Shown in pieces: positions 1-9,349 of a stretch of DNA of 64,000 nt. Source of the stretch: Pandoraea faecigallinarum (GTDB lineage: Bacteria; Pseudomonadota; Gammaproteobacteria; Burkholderiales; Burkholderiaceae); assembly GCF_001029105.3 (NCBI RefSeq), contig NZ_CP011807.3:4464001-4528000 (forward strand), read 5' to 3'. The stretch's first letter is position 1. Each line of letters starts with the position of its first letter. The notes below the pieces were generated by a model, which saw only the letters and a list, made by a program, of their open reading frames with translations, did not search any database and was not told the DNA's origin. Made by a program: the position numbers and the translations under genes.

Positions 1-652
1 GGGGGCGCGTCACACCGAAGTGGCGCATCAGATCGTGATTGAGGATGACGAGCGTGCGCAGCAGTTCGTCGCGACGGATCGCACCGGGCACCTGTGCGAG
101 GGGCAGATGCGTGGTCGCCAGCGCAACGCGCAGTCCACCGCCGGCGAGCATCATCACCACGCGTGGCGTACCCGTGCGTTCGGCAAGATATTCGGTATGT
201 CCCGTGAAGGCAACGCCGCAGTCGTTGATGGTGCTCTTCTGCAACGGCGCCGTGACGATGGCGTCGTACGTTCCTGCCAGCGCGCCGTCGATGGCGTCGT
301 CGAGCAGCGCGAGTACGTATCGGCCGTTCGCCGCGTCGAGCTGTCCCGCCGTCACCGGTACGGAAAGCGGATGATGCACGACACGCACCCGCCCGCTCGC
401 CAGCAATGTCTGCCATTCGTCGCCCAGGCCCACCGCCTGCGCGCGCGAGGCGAGCAACGATGCGTCGCCAAGTACGGCGAACCGGCATCGGGCCAGCAGG
501 GTATCAGGGGAGGCAGTCGAAAGCGCCGCGGTGGCCGGAGCGGCCAGCGAAGCGGCGAGGCACGTCACAAGTGCCTGCACCGTCAATTCCGGCCCGACGC
601 CCGCCGGTTCACCCGTGGTGATGGCGAGGACGAAGGACCGGTCGGTAGTCAT
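1..652 (-). CDS. pdxA: 4-hydroxythreonine-4-phosphate dehydrogenase (C-terminus cut by window edge)
   Basis: PdxA oxidises 4-phosphohydroxy-L-threonine in the DXP-dependent pyridoxal phosphate pathway, in the cytoplasm. About 217 N-terminal residues are visible, reading MTTDRSFVLAITTGEPAGVG at the start. The family motifs GEPAGVGPE, TAPLQKSTIND and FTGHTEYLAE are all present. The reading frame is open to base 1, so roughly the last third of a protein of about 330 residues lies outside the window. It begins 42 bases after the surA stop on the same strand, the usual surA-pdxA arrangement. Between the N-terminal motif and the first conserved core segment there is an Ala/Ser-rich stretch (about residues 30-50) that looks like a lineage insertion. 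The identification is secure; only the C-terminus is unseen. Confidence 0.95.
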   Translation of the reverse strand, partial: MTTDRSFVLAITTGEPAGVGPELTVQALVTCLAASLAAPATAALSTASPDTLLARCRFAVLGDASLLASRAQAVGLGDEWQTLLASGRVRVVHHPLSVPVTAGQLDAANGRYVLALLDDAIDGALAGTYDAIVTAPLQKSTINDCGVAFTGHTEYLAERTGTPRVVMMLAGGGLRVALATTHLPLAQVPGAIRRDELLRTLVILNHDLMRHFGVTRP

Positions 653-694
653 GCCTGAAAGGGGAAGAGAATCGAGAAACGTCTCACGCGGCGC

Positions 695-2062
695 TTACTG
701 CTGCGCGTTGTTCAGACGATAGTCGACGTAAGCGCTGTCGCGCAGTTGTTGCAACCAGTCGCGATACTGCTGTTCGGCCTTGCGCCCGCGCAGTTCCTGC
801 ATGGCGAGATTGCGTTCCTGATCGCCGGAGACCTGCGACTCGCGATGGCCCAGTACCTGAATCAGGTGATAGCCATACTCCGAGCGCACCGGGTCGCTGA
901 TCTGTCCATCCTTGAGTTCGGACATCGCACGCTCGAACGCGGGCACCGTTTCGCCCGGCGAAATCCAGCCGAGATCGCCGCCCTGCGACGCAGAACCGTC
1001 CTTCGAGTTCTCGCGCGCAGCCACCGCAAAGTCGAGCTGACCGGCTTCGATTTTCGACTTGAGATCGAGCAGTTTCTTGCGGGCGGCTTCCTCGGAGACG
1101 CCGTCACCCACCGGGATCAGGACGTGACGCGCGTGGATTTGCGGCACCGTCATGCCCTGATCGCCCCCCTGCTTGCGGGTCTCGACCAGCTTGATGACGT
1201 GAAAACCGTTGTTGCTGCGAAGCACCTGCGGCACGACGGTGCCCGGTTGCAGCTTCTGAATCTGGTTCAGATAGAGATCGGGAATACGTTCGGGGATACG
1301 GAACCCCATGTCACCGCCATTGGCGGCATCGGACGCGTCCGAATACTGCCTGGCCAACGCGGCGAAATCGCCCCCGCTCTTCGCCTTGTCCAGCGCTTCG
1401 GCCGCTTTCTTCTGGGCAGCGCTGACCTGATCGGCGCTCGCGCCGTCCGGCAGCTTCACGAGAATTTCGCTCAGACGGTATTCCGTCTCCGCCGGTGCGG
1501 CCGTCGCGCCGCGCTGTGCCGCGAGATACGAATTGATTTCCGAATCGCTCACCTGCACCTGGCTGTCGACCTCACGGTCGCGCAGCCGCGCCATGATGAT
1601 CTGTTCGCGCACTTCCTTGCGGAAGGCATCCCAAGGCACACCCGCCTGCGACAGACGCGCCTTGTACTGAGCGACGCTCAGACGGTTGTCGGCGGCAATG
1701 CGCTGCAAGGCCTGCTCGACGTCGGCATCCTTGACGACGATGCCGCTTTCCTTGGCCCGCTGGAGCTGCACCTGCGTGACGATCATCTGTTCGAGCACCT
1801 GACGTTGCAACAGGTCGGCGTCGGGCACCGGGCGCTTGGCGAGCGTGAGTTGATGCTTGGCTTCCTCGATACGCGTGTCGAGTTCCTTGCGGGTAATCAC
1901 GCTGTCGTTGACCACGGCAACGATGGAATCGACCGCACGTGCGGACGACGCGGGCGCGCCTGCCGCGCGGGCGCTGACCGGCGCGGGCTGAGCCACCGCC
2001 ACCCCGGCGGCGAGACACAGGCTCGCCAGCAGCGAGGCGCGCTTCACAAACATGTCATTCAT
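695..2062 (-). CDS. surA: Periplasmic chaperone / peptidyl-prolyl isomerase SurA
   Basis: SurA escorts unfolded outer-membrane proteins, LptD among them, across the periplasm to the BAM complex. The 455-residue product has an N-terminal signal peptide ending near a VAQPAPVSA stretch, then the SurA N-terminal domain (SIVAVVNDSVITRKEL onward, about residues 45-165). Two parvulin domains follow, at about 190-290 (ETEYRLSEILVKLP) and 305-405 (VPQIHARHVLIPVGDG), and then the C-terminal chaperone helix. The length is close to that of E. coli SurA (428). The start codon overlaps the end of lptD by 8 bases (ATGAATGA context), which suggests translational coupling of chaperone and client. A second ATG three codons in is possible. 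Confidence 0.96.
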   Translation of the reverse strand: MNDMFVKRASLLASLCLAAGVAVAQPAPVSARAAGAPASSARAVDSIVAVVNDSVITRKELDTRIEEAKHQLTLAKRPVPDADLLQRQVLEQMIVTQVQLQRAKESGIVVKDADVEQALQRIAADNRLSVAQYKARLSQAGVPWDAFRKEVREQIIMARLRDREVDSQVQVSDSEINSYLAAQRGATAAPAETEYRLSEILVKLPDGASADQVSAAQKKAAEALDKAKSGGDFAALARQYSDASDAANGGDMGFRIPERIPDLYLNQIQKLQPGTVVPQVLRSNNGFHVIKLVETRKQGGDQGMTVPQIHARHVLIPVGDGVSEEAARKKLLDLKSKIEAGQLDFAVAARENSKDGSASQGGDLGWISPGETVPAFERAMSELKDGQISDPVRSEYGYHLIQVLGHRESQVSGDQERNLAMQELRGRKAEQQYRDWLQQLRDSAYVDYRLNNAQQ

Positions 2063-4415
2063 AGTTGCTGAATCGAGAAGGAATCTGGTTCGTCGGCGGC
2101 GGCTGATAGCCCGGCACCCCGACCTTGAAGGCTTCTGTGGCGCTGTTGCCGGACTTGGTCAAGCCCTTCAACTCCAACTGCGCGAAGATGCGCGAAGTCG
2201 TCGTCGTGGCGTTGGTCGCGTAGCGCTGGAGCCCCACCCGGAAGGCCCAGCAGTCGGCATCATACTCGAAACCCGCCAGGGCATCGATGAACGTCTTGTC
2301 GGTAATGCTGTAGTTCAGACGCCCGACAACGCCGAATCGCGGTGTGATCGGCCATTGACCCGAAAGTTCGATCTGGTTGATCGGCGTCACGTCCAATGCG
2401 GTTTGTCCCACCACCGGTTGCGGGTTGCGCAGATAGCGGTAATACAGGTTGAAGACCTTGCGCTCGCCCGGGCGCCACGTCACGCCGACGTCCGACCGGT
2501 TGAACTGCGAGGTGCTCGGGCTGTACTGCACGGCCGAACTGAACGTGATGTTGCGGTAGAGCAATGCCGATCCACCCACCAGGAAGTCGGACACGCCGGC
2601 GTCTTCCGGCACGCCACCCGGCATCGTCACTCGCGAGGCCTGGATGTTGTAGCGCTGCGCGTACCAGAAACGCCCACGCTCCACGCCGGTATCCGCGTCG
2701 ATCAGGCGCGAGGTCAGCGCCGCGGTCACGCGGTTCGCGTCCTGAATCCGGTCGACGCCGATGAACGAGTTCTCGCTGAAGATTTCGGCGAGGTTGAAGT
2801 CGGCCACCGCGCTATCGAAAATCGGAATCGAACTCTGATTGCGATACGGCGTGTAGACGTAGAACAGACGCGGCTCCAACGTCTGCTTCATCGCCGTGCC
2901 GAACAGCGTCAACGGACGCTCGAACGTGAGCCCGGTATCGAGACTGACCGTGGGCACCGTGCGCGTGATCGACGATTGCATGGTCGATCCGTTCGGATAT
3001 TTGACGTTGTACGACGCCGCATTGAACATGACCTTCGGCACGATGAAATAGCCGGGGGTCAGAATCGGGTAGCTCAACGTCGGTTGCGCGTAAATACGCT
3101 CGCCGTTCGGTTGCCCCGTCCACGAGGCGATCTGGAAGCGGTTGTACCGGATCGGCATCGTGAAGTCGAAGCCGTGGAAATCCAGCTTGTTGTACGTTGC
3201 GGACAGTTCCGGCACCGACTCGTACTGCGGCACGCTGGGTGCAAGCGTCTGATACTTCAGCACACGCGCCAGGAAGGACCAGTCGCCGTGGCTCCACGTC
3301 AGACCGGCTTCGCGGCTGTACACGCGCTGCACGCCGGTCTGGAAATTCGTCCCCGAGCCGAAATCGTCCGGATACGTGTCGTCCGACACCTTCGTGAAGT
3401 TCACGTAGGCATTCACGCCGTAACCCAGGGCCTGACTATGCTGGAACGTGAACGTGTAACGCGCGTCGCCCGTGACGCGGTCCTTGGGCAGGTATTCGAT
3501 ATGGAATAAGCCCGCGTACGTCGGTTCCAGATAACGGAAGTCCGCCACGCCCATCACGCCCCGCTTGGTCATGAAGCGCGGCGTAATGGTCAGATCGCGG
3601 TTCGGCGCGATGTTGAAATAGTATGGCGTTGCCAGTTCGAAGCCGGTACGGCTCGACTGCGTGAAGGTCGGCGCGAGAAAACCCGAACGGCGCTCGTTCG
3701 ACGTCGGAAACGACAAATACGGGCTCGCCAGGATCGGCACACCCTGAAAGAACAGAATGCCGTTGTATGCCGTGCCTTCCTGCTGCTCCTGATCGAACTC
3801 GAACTCCGAGGCCTTGATGTACCACGCGGGCGTCTTGCCCTCGTCCGAGCACTCGCAGGCGGAATAGGTGCCGCGTTGCAGCGTGACGACGTTGCTCGCC
3901 TCGATGTCCGCACGCTCCGACTTCCCGCCGCCGCCCGACACCAGCCGGTAGGTCGGCGTGAGCATGTAGCCGTCGCCCGCGCCTGCATACATGTGCGCTT
4001 CGGGGCCGGTGAACAGATTGCCGCCCTGCGACAGACGCGCATTGCCGCGTGCCACCACCTCGTCCGAGTCCTGATCGTACGTGAGGCGATCGCCCTTCAC
4101 GAACGAGCGATACTTGCGCGCCTCGGCGTCGCCGTCGACGGTCGCGTCGACGTTGGTCCGCCCGGTGAGGCTCATGCCGCGCACGTACATCGGCACATCG
4201 TCACCGCTGGCGAGCGGGTTGTCGACGAGCGCGGGCACCGTGCGCAGCACGAGACCGTCGCTCTTGGCAATATCGGGCGGGGGGGCTTCCTGCGCACCGG
4301 CGAGCGAACACCACACCCCCGGAAGGGAGAGCAGAAGCGCCAGTGGCTTACGGCGCGTGCGCATCATGCGCCGCAGCGAAAAAACTTCATTCGTATGGAC
4401 TTGTTTATCCGGCAT
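2055..4415 (-). CDS. lptD: LPS-assembly outer-membrane protein LptD
   Basis: LptD is the beta-barrel that, with LptE, inserts lipopolysaccharide into the outer leaflet of the outer membrane. The 786-residue reading has a basic N-terminus and a hydrophobic signal segment ending near LAGAQ. An OstA/LptA-like periplasmic domain follows (RSFVKGDRLTYDQDSDEVVA, about residues 104-150), then a long C-terminal barrel rich in aromatic alternating strands. The mature protein has only three cysteines: C187 and C189 (SACECS) and C722 (DADCW). No clear ribosome-binding site decides the start. ATG at 4415 gives a family-like length, and the double ATG at 4367-4362 (MMRTRRKP) would give a cleaner signal peptide. 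lptE is in this window at 21990. Confidence 0.95.
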   Translation of the reverse strand: MPDKQVHTNEVFSLRRMMRTRRKPLALLLSLPGVWCSLAGAQEAPPPDIAKSDGLVLRTVPALVDNPLASGDDVPMYVRGMSLTGRTNVDATVDGDAEARKYRSFVKGDRLTYDQDSDEVVARGNARLSQGGNLFTGPEAHMYAGAGDGYMLTPTYRLVSGGGGKSERADIEASNVVTLQRGTYSACECSDEGKTPAWYIKASEFEFDQEQQEGTAYNGILFFQGVPILASPYLSFPTSNERRSGFLAPTFTQSSRTGFELATPYYFNIAPNRDLTITPRFMTKRGVMGVADFRYLEPTYAGLFHIEYLPKDRVTGDARYTFTFQHSQALGYGVNAYVNFTKVSDDTYPDDFGSGTNFQTGVQRVYSREAGLTWSHGDWSFLARVLKYQTLAPSVPQYESVPELSATYNKLDFHGFDFTMPIRYNRFQIASWTGQPNGERIYAQPTLSYPILTPGYFIVPKVMFNAASYNVKYPNGSTMQSSITRTVPTVSLDTGLTFERPLTLFGTAMKQTLEPRLFYVYTPYRNQSSIPIFDSAVADFNLAEIFSENSFIGVDRIQDANRVTAALTSRLIDADTGVERGRFWYAQRYNIQASRVTMPGGVPEDAGVSDFLVGGSALLYRNITFSSAVQYSPSTSQFNRSDVGVTWRPGERKVFNLYYRYLRNPQPVVGQTALDVTPINQIELSGQWPITPRFGVVGRLNYSITDKTFIDALAGFEYDADCWAFRVGLQRYATNATTTTSRIFAQLELKGLTKSGNSATEAFKVGVPGYQPPPTNQIPSRFSNYE

Positions 4416-4578
4416 GTACGCAAACAGCGTGACAATCGTGGCGCCGCTTGCGGGCAGCCAATCCCGCCGGTCCAGACAGCATTGCCGGGACATTCGGGAC
4501 GGTCGATCGAGGTCGAGAAACAGGGCGTCTGGAAAACATGATCGGGTATTATATGGCAAGACGTTTACCGCCCCCATC

Positions 4579-5664
4579 ATGACTGCACACCCCACCGCAT
4601 CCGCGAGTGTTTCCGACGCTTCCAGCGCCCTCGCCGACACCACCGAACCCCGCCTGCAAGCCCTCTCGCACTGGCTCTCCAGCGGGGGCGCTCCGTTCTC
4701 GCTCGATCTGGCGAACTGGGCACCGGCGTCAAGCGACGCGAGCTTCCGCCGCTACTTCCGCATCGGCAGCCACGATCCGGCGCATCCGAGCCTCATTGTC
4801 ATGGACGCGCCACCGCCCCAGGAGGACTGCCATCCGTTCGTGCACGTCGCCGGATTGCTCGACGAAGCCGGTCTGCAGGCGCCGAAGGTACTGGCCGCGG
4901 ACCTGTCGCAGGGTTTTCTGCTCCTCACGGATCTGGGACGCGAGACGTATCTCGACGTGCTGACCGACGACAACGCCCGCCCGCTCATGCGCGCCGCGCT
5001 CGACGCACTGATCGTGTGGCAGAAGAGTTCACGCCCGAACGTGCTGCCCGCCTACGACACCGCGCTGCTTCAGCGCGAACTCGATCTGTTCCCCGACTGG
5101 TACGTCGACAGGCATCTGAAGGTGGATCTGAGCGAGACACAGCGCGCCACGCTCGAGCGCACGAACCAGTTGCTCATCGAAAGCGCGCTTGCACAGCCCA
5201 AAGTGTTCGTGCATCGGGATTACATGCCGCGCAATCTGATGCCTGGCCTGCCGGGCACGCCGGGGCCGGGCATTCTCGACTTTCAGGATGCGGTCTACGG
5301 CCCGCTCACTTACGACGTGATCTCGCTCATGCGCGACGCGTTCCTCAGCTGGGACGAAGCGCGCCAGCTCGACTGGCTCGCGTATTACTGGGAGCGGGCG
5401 CGCAAAGCCGGTCTGCCGGTCGATGCCGACTTTGGCGAGTTCTACCGCCAGGCCGAGTGGATGGGGCTGCAACGCCACCTCAAGGTGCTCGGCATCTTCG
5501 CGCGAATCAACTATCGCGACGGCAAGCCGCGCTACCTCGCGGATACGCCGCGCTTTATCGAATATGCGCGCAAGGTCGCGGACCGTTATGCCCCGCTGCG
5601 TCCCCTGGCCAAACTGCTCGACGAACTGACCGGCCAGCAGGTCGATGTCGGTTACACCTTCTGA
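4579..5664 (+). CDS. amgK: N-acetylmuramate/N-acetylglucosamine kinase AmgK
   Basis: This 361-residue cytoplasmic kinase belongs to the aminoglycoside phosphotransferase/choline kinase fold. It carries the catalytic loop VHRDYMPRNL (His212, Asp214) and the metal-binding ILDFQDAVYGPLTYD segment. AmgK in Pseudomonas phosphorylates the anomeric position of MurNAc and GlcNAc recovered from the cell wall. The assignment as AmgK, rather than a generic APH-family enzyme, rests on the next gene, a MurU-type uridylyltransferase 9 bases downstream on the same strand: the two steps bypass de novo UDP-MurNAc synthesis. It is transcribed divergently from lptD with a 163-base intergenic region. The ATG chosen begins MTAHPTASAS; the frame is open further upstream but lacks family similarity there. 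Confidence 0.9.
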   Translation: MTAHPTASASVSDASSALADTTEPRLQALSHWLSSGGAPFSLDLANWAPASSDASFRRYFRIGSHDPAHPSLIVMDAPPPQEDCHPFVHVAGLLDEAGLQAPKVLAADLSQGFLLLTDLGRETYLDVLTDDNARPLMRAALDALIVWQKSSRPNVLPAYDTALLQRELDLFPDWYVDRHLKVDLSETQRATLERTNQLLIESALAQPKVFVHRDYMPRNLMPGLPGTPGPGILDFQDAVYGPLTYDVISLMRDAFLSWDEARQLDWLAYYWERARKAGLPVDADFGEFYRQAEWMGLQRHLKVLGIFARINYRDGKPRYLADTPRFIEYARKVADRYAPLRPLAKLLDELTGQQVDVGYTF

Positions 5665-5673
5665 GGCCGGCGG

Positions 5674-6414
5674 ATGAAGGCGATGATCTTCGCTGCCGGA
5701 CGCGGCGAACGCATGCGTCCGCTCACGGACACGACCCCGAAGCCGCTGCTGTGCGTTGGCGGCAAGCCGCTCGTCGTCTGGCAGATCGAAGCGCTGGCCC
5801 GAGCGGGCTTTACGGATATCGTCGTCAATCACGCCTGGCTTGGCGCACAGATAGAAGCCACGCTCGGCGACGGCCGCGCATTCGGTGTGCGTCTGGCCTA
5901 TTCGGCCGAGGCCGAAGCGCTTGAGACCGCTGGCGGCATCGCGAAGGCGCGAGCGCTGCTCGAAGGCAACGGGAACGTGTTTCTGGCGGTGTCCGGCGAT
6001 ATTTTCACCACGTTCGATTACGCATCGCTGGGTGCGCAGGCCACGCGTCTTGCCGCCCTGACCGAGCCCGGCATGCATCTGGTGATGGTCCCCAATCCAG
6101 GGTTTCATCCGAAAGGCGACTTCGCGCTCGACGCGTCGGGCCGCCTGTATGCGCGCGACACCGCGCCTTCAACGGCCGAGCCGCTCACGTTCGGCAACAT
6201 CGCGCTGTACGACCTGCGTCTGTTCGACGGGATTGCGCCCGGCACGCGCATGGCGCTCACTCCGCTATATCAGCGCTCGGTGGCGGCCGGACGGGCCAGC
6301 GGCGAGCGTTTCGACGGCGTTTGGGAGAACATCGGCACGCCAGCGCAACTCGCCGCCCTGGACACCGGGTTGCGCGCCCGGCACGACCTCGTCCCCGGCA
6401 GTAGAATCGCCTGA
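5674..6414 (+). CDS. murU: N-acetylmuramate-1-phosphate uridylyltransferase MurU
   Basis: MurU converts MurNAc-alpha-1-phosphate and UTP to UDP-MurNAc, the second step of the recycling route begun by AmgK. The 246-residue protein opens with the nucleotidyltransferase signature MKAMIFAAGRGERMRPLTD followed by TTPKPLL, and contains VSGDIFTTFDY (metal-binding Asp) and ENIGTPAQLAAL near the C-terminus. There is no C-terminal acetyltransferase domain, as expected for MurU and unlike GlmU. A GAGG box lies 7 bases before the ATG and overlaps the amgK stop, so the two genes are probably translated from one message. Confidence 0.92.
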   Translation: MKAMIFAAGRGERMRPLTDTTPKPLLCVGGKPLVVWQIEALARAGFTDIVVNHAWLGAQIEATLGDGRAFGVRLAYSAEAEALETAGGIAKARALLEGNGNVFLAVSGDIFTTFDYASLGAQATRLAALTEPGMHLVMVPNPGFHPKGDFALDASGRLYARDTAPSTAEPLTFGNIALYDLRLFDGIAPGTRMALTPLYQRSVAAGRASGERFDGVWENIGTPAQLAALDTGLRARHDLVPGSRIA

Positions 6415-6479
6415 AAGCGCGTGAATGCGTCCGAGCGTGTTCGAAGCGCACCAACTCATCCCCGACAATGGAGCCCGCG

Positions 6480-7811
6480 ATGTCTGATTCCCCGTACCGT
6501 GCCCGCCGCGAGCGCGTCATCGAACAGATGCGCAAGGCCGGTGGCGGCGTCGCCATTCTGCCGACGGCGCCGGAAGTGCCGCGCAACCGCGACAGCGACT
6601 ATCCGTATCGCCATGACAGCTATTTCTATTACCTGTCCGGCTTCACGGAGCCTGAAGCCGTCGTCGTGCTCGACAGCCGTACGGGCCAGTCGATCCTGTT
6701 TTGCCGCGCGAAGAACGAAGAACGGGAAATCTGGGACGGCTTCCGTTATGGTCCGGAAGCCGCACGCGAGACGTTCGGCTTCGACGCCGCCCACGCCATC
6801 GACGAGATCGACACGCGTTTGTCGCAGTTGCTGGCCGACGCGCCCGCCCTGTTCTATGCGCTCGGCGCGTCCGCCCAGCAGGACCGCCAGGTACGCCACT
6901 GGCTGAGCGCCGTGCGTGCGCAGAGCCGCACCGGCGTATGCGCGCCGTCGGCCGCGCACGATATCCGCGCGATTCTCGACGAGATGCGTCTCGTCAAGGA
7001 CAGCACCGAACTGGACATCATGGCCCGTGCCGGCAAGATTTCCGCCGACGCTCATGTGCGCGCAATGAAGGCCGCGCGTGTCGGGCTGCGTGAATACCAC
7101 CTCGAAGCCGAACTGCTGTACGAATTTCGCCGCAATGGGTCGCAGTTCCCCGCGTACGGCTCGATTGTCGCCACCGGTGCGAACGCGACCGTGCTCCACT
7201 ACCGCGCGGGCGACGCCGAATTGCGCGACGGCGATCTCGTGCTGATCGACGCCGCCTGCGAACTCGACGGCTACGCTTCCGATATCACCCGCACGTTCCC
7301 GGCCAACGGCAAGTTCACGCCCGCGCAACGCGAGCTTTACGACATCGTGCTGGCCTCGCAACAGGCGGCCATCGATGCCACGCGCGCCGGTGTCCGCTTC
7401 GACGCCCCGCACGACGCGGCCGTGCGCGTCCTGGCGCAAGGCATGCTCGACACCGGCCTGCTCAAGCGCGACGCGGTGGGCGGCCTCGACGACGTCATCG
7501 CCAACAAGTCGTTCAGCCGCTTCTACATGCATCGCACGGGCCACTGGATCGGCATGGACGTGCACGACTGCGGCGAGTACCGGGAAAATGGTCCGAACGG
7601 CGAGCGCCCATGGCGCACGCTGGCTGCGAACATGGTCACGACCATCGAGCCCGGCATCTACGTGCGCCCGGCACCGGACATCGACGAGCGCTACTGGAAC
7701 ATCGGTATCCGCATCGAAGACGACGCGGTGGTGACGGCGCACGGCTGTACGCTGCTCACGCGCGGCGTGCCGGTCGACGCCGACGAGATCGAAGCGCTCA
7801 TGCGCGGTTGA
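6480..7811 (+). CDS. pepP: Xaa-Pro aminopeptidase (M24B)
   Basis: PepP removes the N-terminal residue from peptides with proline in second position, in the cytoplasm, using two divalent metal ions. The 443-residue product has an N-terminal creatinase-like domain (YRHDSYFYYLSGFTEPEAVV) and a C-terminal pita-bread domain. Metal ligands are visible in DAACELDGYASDITRTFP, HRTGHWIGMDVHD, TTIEPGIY and IRIEDD. The ATG at 6480 was chosen because a GGAG box lies six bases upstream; an in-frame ATG at 6468 overlaps that box. The gene precedes a ubiquinone hydroxylase gene, an order common in beta- and gammaproteobacteria. Confidence 0.96.
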   Translation: MSDSPYRARRERVIEQMRKAGGGVAILPTAPEVPRNRDSDYPYRHDSYFYYLSGFTEPEAVVVLDSRTGQSILFCRAKNEEREIWDGFRYGPEAARETFGFDAAHAIDEIDTRLSQLLADAPALFYALGASAQQDRQVRHWLSAVRAQSRTGVCAPSAAHDIRAILDEMRLVKDSTELDIMARAGKISADAHVRAMKAARVGLREYHLEAELLYEFRRNGSQFPAYGSIVATGANATVLHYRAGDAELRDGDLVLIDAACELDGYASDITRTFPANGKFTPAQRELYDIVLASQQAAIDATRAGVRFDAPHDAAVRVLAQGMLDTGLLKRDAVGGLDDVIANKSFSRFYMHRTGHWIGMDVHDCGEYRENGPNGERPWRTLAANMVTTIEPGIYVRPAPDIDERYWNIGIRIEDDAVVTAHGCTLLTRGVPVDADEIEALMRG

Positions 7812-7848
7812 GCTCGAGCGCAGCCACTAGCGAACGAGAGACAGACAA

Positions 7849-9240
7849 GTGACGGATGAGCGGCCGATGACGAACGCGCAGACTACCGAACCGCTCGGCC
7901 GGCGTGCAGCGGCCCCGTGCCTCGCCGGGCGCTTCGACGTCGCGATCGTCGGTGCGGGCCCCGTGGGTACGACCCTTGCGCTGCTGTTGACGCAGCGTGC
8001 CCCGCAGTTGCGCATTGCGCTGGTGGACGGGCGCGCGCCACAGGCCGGTTACGACGATCCGCGAACGCTCGCACTCTCGCACGGCAGTCATGAAATTCTC
8101 TCGCGCGCCGGCGCGTGGCCGCACGATCGCAACGCGCTGCCGAGCACGCCGATCCGGCACATCCATGTGTCGCAGGCGCAGCGCTTCGGCAGCACCGAAA
8201 TCGACTATCGCGAGCAGCAGGTGCCCGCGCTCGGCTACGTCGTGCGATACGGTGCGCTCATGCGCGCGCTCGACGCGGCAACCGCGCACTTGCCCGTTCG
8301 CTTCGAACATGCGCCCGAGGCCGCCCGCACGACCGCTGTAGCACCGGCGGCACCGACGAGCCGCACAGCGCCCCCCGTTCCCGCGACAACCTCGAACATG
8401 CTCGACGACGGCACGCCGGGCCTGCATCACTTCCGTGCGTACCGCGCCATTGCCCTGCGTCAGGACGCGCAGCAAGTCACGATCACGCTCGGCACGTCGG
8501 GCGGCGACCACGCCCATACCCTGCACGCGACCCTGGCGGTGAATGCCGAAGGCGGTCTGTTCGAGGGCCAGACGGCGCGACCGCGTGCGCGCGATTACGG
8601 CCAGACGGCGCTCGTCGGGTTCGTGACGTGCGAACGTCCCCGTATCGGCTGGGCCTGGGAGCGCTTCACGCCCGATGGTCCGCTGGCCCTCCTGCCGCAG
8701 GAAAACGGCTACGCGCTGGTGTGGTGCTGCGCACACGCCGAGGCCAGACGCCGCCGCGAGCTGGACGACGCCGCGTTTCTGGCCGAACTGCACACGGCGT
8801 TCGGCGACAGAATGGGCCGATTCACATCGATTGCCGGCCGTGCGGGATTCCCGCTGGGACTCAATGCGCTCGGCCATGTGGTGGACGGGCGCGTCGCGGC
8901 CATCGGCAACGCGGCCCAGACGCTCCATCCGGTCGCCGGTCAGGGCCTGAATCTGGGTCTGCGCGACGCTTTCGATCTTGCCGACAGCCTCGTGCGGGAC
9001 GCCCGCAACGCCACGACGCATCGGGGCGTGCCCGGTCCCGCCGCGCTCAGGACGTTCGCGCGGCGCCGCCGCGCCGATCGGGGGCTCACGATCCGCATCA
9101 CCGATCTGCTGCCGCGCGTCTTCGGCATCGACGCCTCCCCCGTGGCACTCGTGCGCGGGCTGGCGCTCGCCGGTCTGGACCTCGTCCCGCCCCTCAAGAC
9201 GGCCTTCGCGCGTCAGATGATGTTCGGCCATCGCGGCTGA
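7849..9240 (+). CDS. ubiH: FAD-dependent UbiH/UbiF/Coq6-family hydroxylase
   Basis: This is a flavoprotein monooxygenase expected to hydroxylate the aromatic ring during ubiquinone synthesis. Visible motifs are the FAD dinucleotide fold VAIVGAGPVGTTLAL (about residues 27-41), the DDPRTLALSHGS segment, and the second FAD motif AAIGNAAQTLHPVAGQGLNL. The family cannot be split by eye into UbiH, UbiF or UbiI; UbiH is favoured by the position after pepP. About 40 residues around position 160-200 are Ala/Pro/Thr-rich and look like an inserted linker. The GTG start is used; an in-frame ATG six codons later (7867) is an alternative. Length is 463 against a usual 390-410, and the linker accounts for much of the excess. 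Confidence 0.88.
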   Translation: MTDERPMTNAQTTEPLGRRAAAPCLAGRFDVAIVGAGPVGTTLALLLTQRAPQLRIALVDGRAPQAGYDDPRTLALSHGSHEILSRAGAWPHDRNALPSTPIRHIHVSQAQRFGSTEIDYREQQVPALGYVVRYGALMRALDAATAHLPVRFEHAPEAARTTAVAPAAPTSRTAPPVPATTSNMLDDGTPGLHHFRAYRAIALRQDAQQVTITLGTSGGDHAHTLHATLAVNAEGGLFEGQTARPRARDYGQTALVGFVTCERPRIGWAWERFTPDGPLALLPQENGYALVWCCAHAEARRRRELDDAAFLAELHTAFGDRMGRFTSIAGRAGFPLGLNALGHVVDGRVAAIGNAAQTLHPVAGQGLNLGLRDAFDLADSLVRDARNATTHRGVPGPAALRTFARRRRADRGLTIRITDLLPRVFGIDASPVALVRGLALAGLDLVPPLKTAFARQMMFGHRG

Positions 9241-9349
9241 TGCCGAGGCATTTCCGGCGGGGCCGCCGGGAAGATTGCACAATTTTTAGGCGACAAGGGC
9301 GGGTTTTCGCCGTAAAATAGCGATCTTTTTCCCGGCTTTTCCCTTCATC

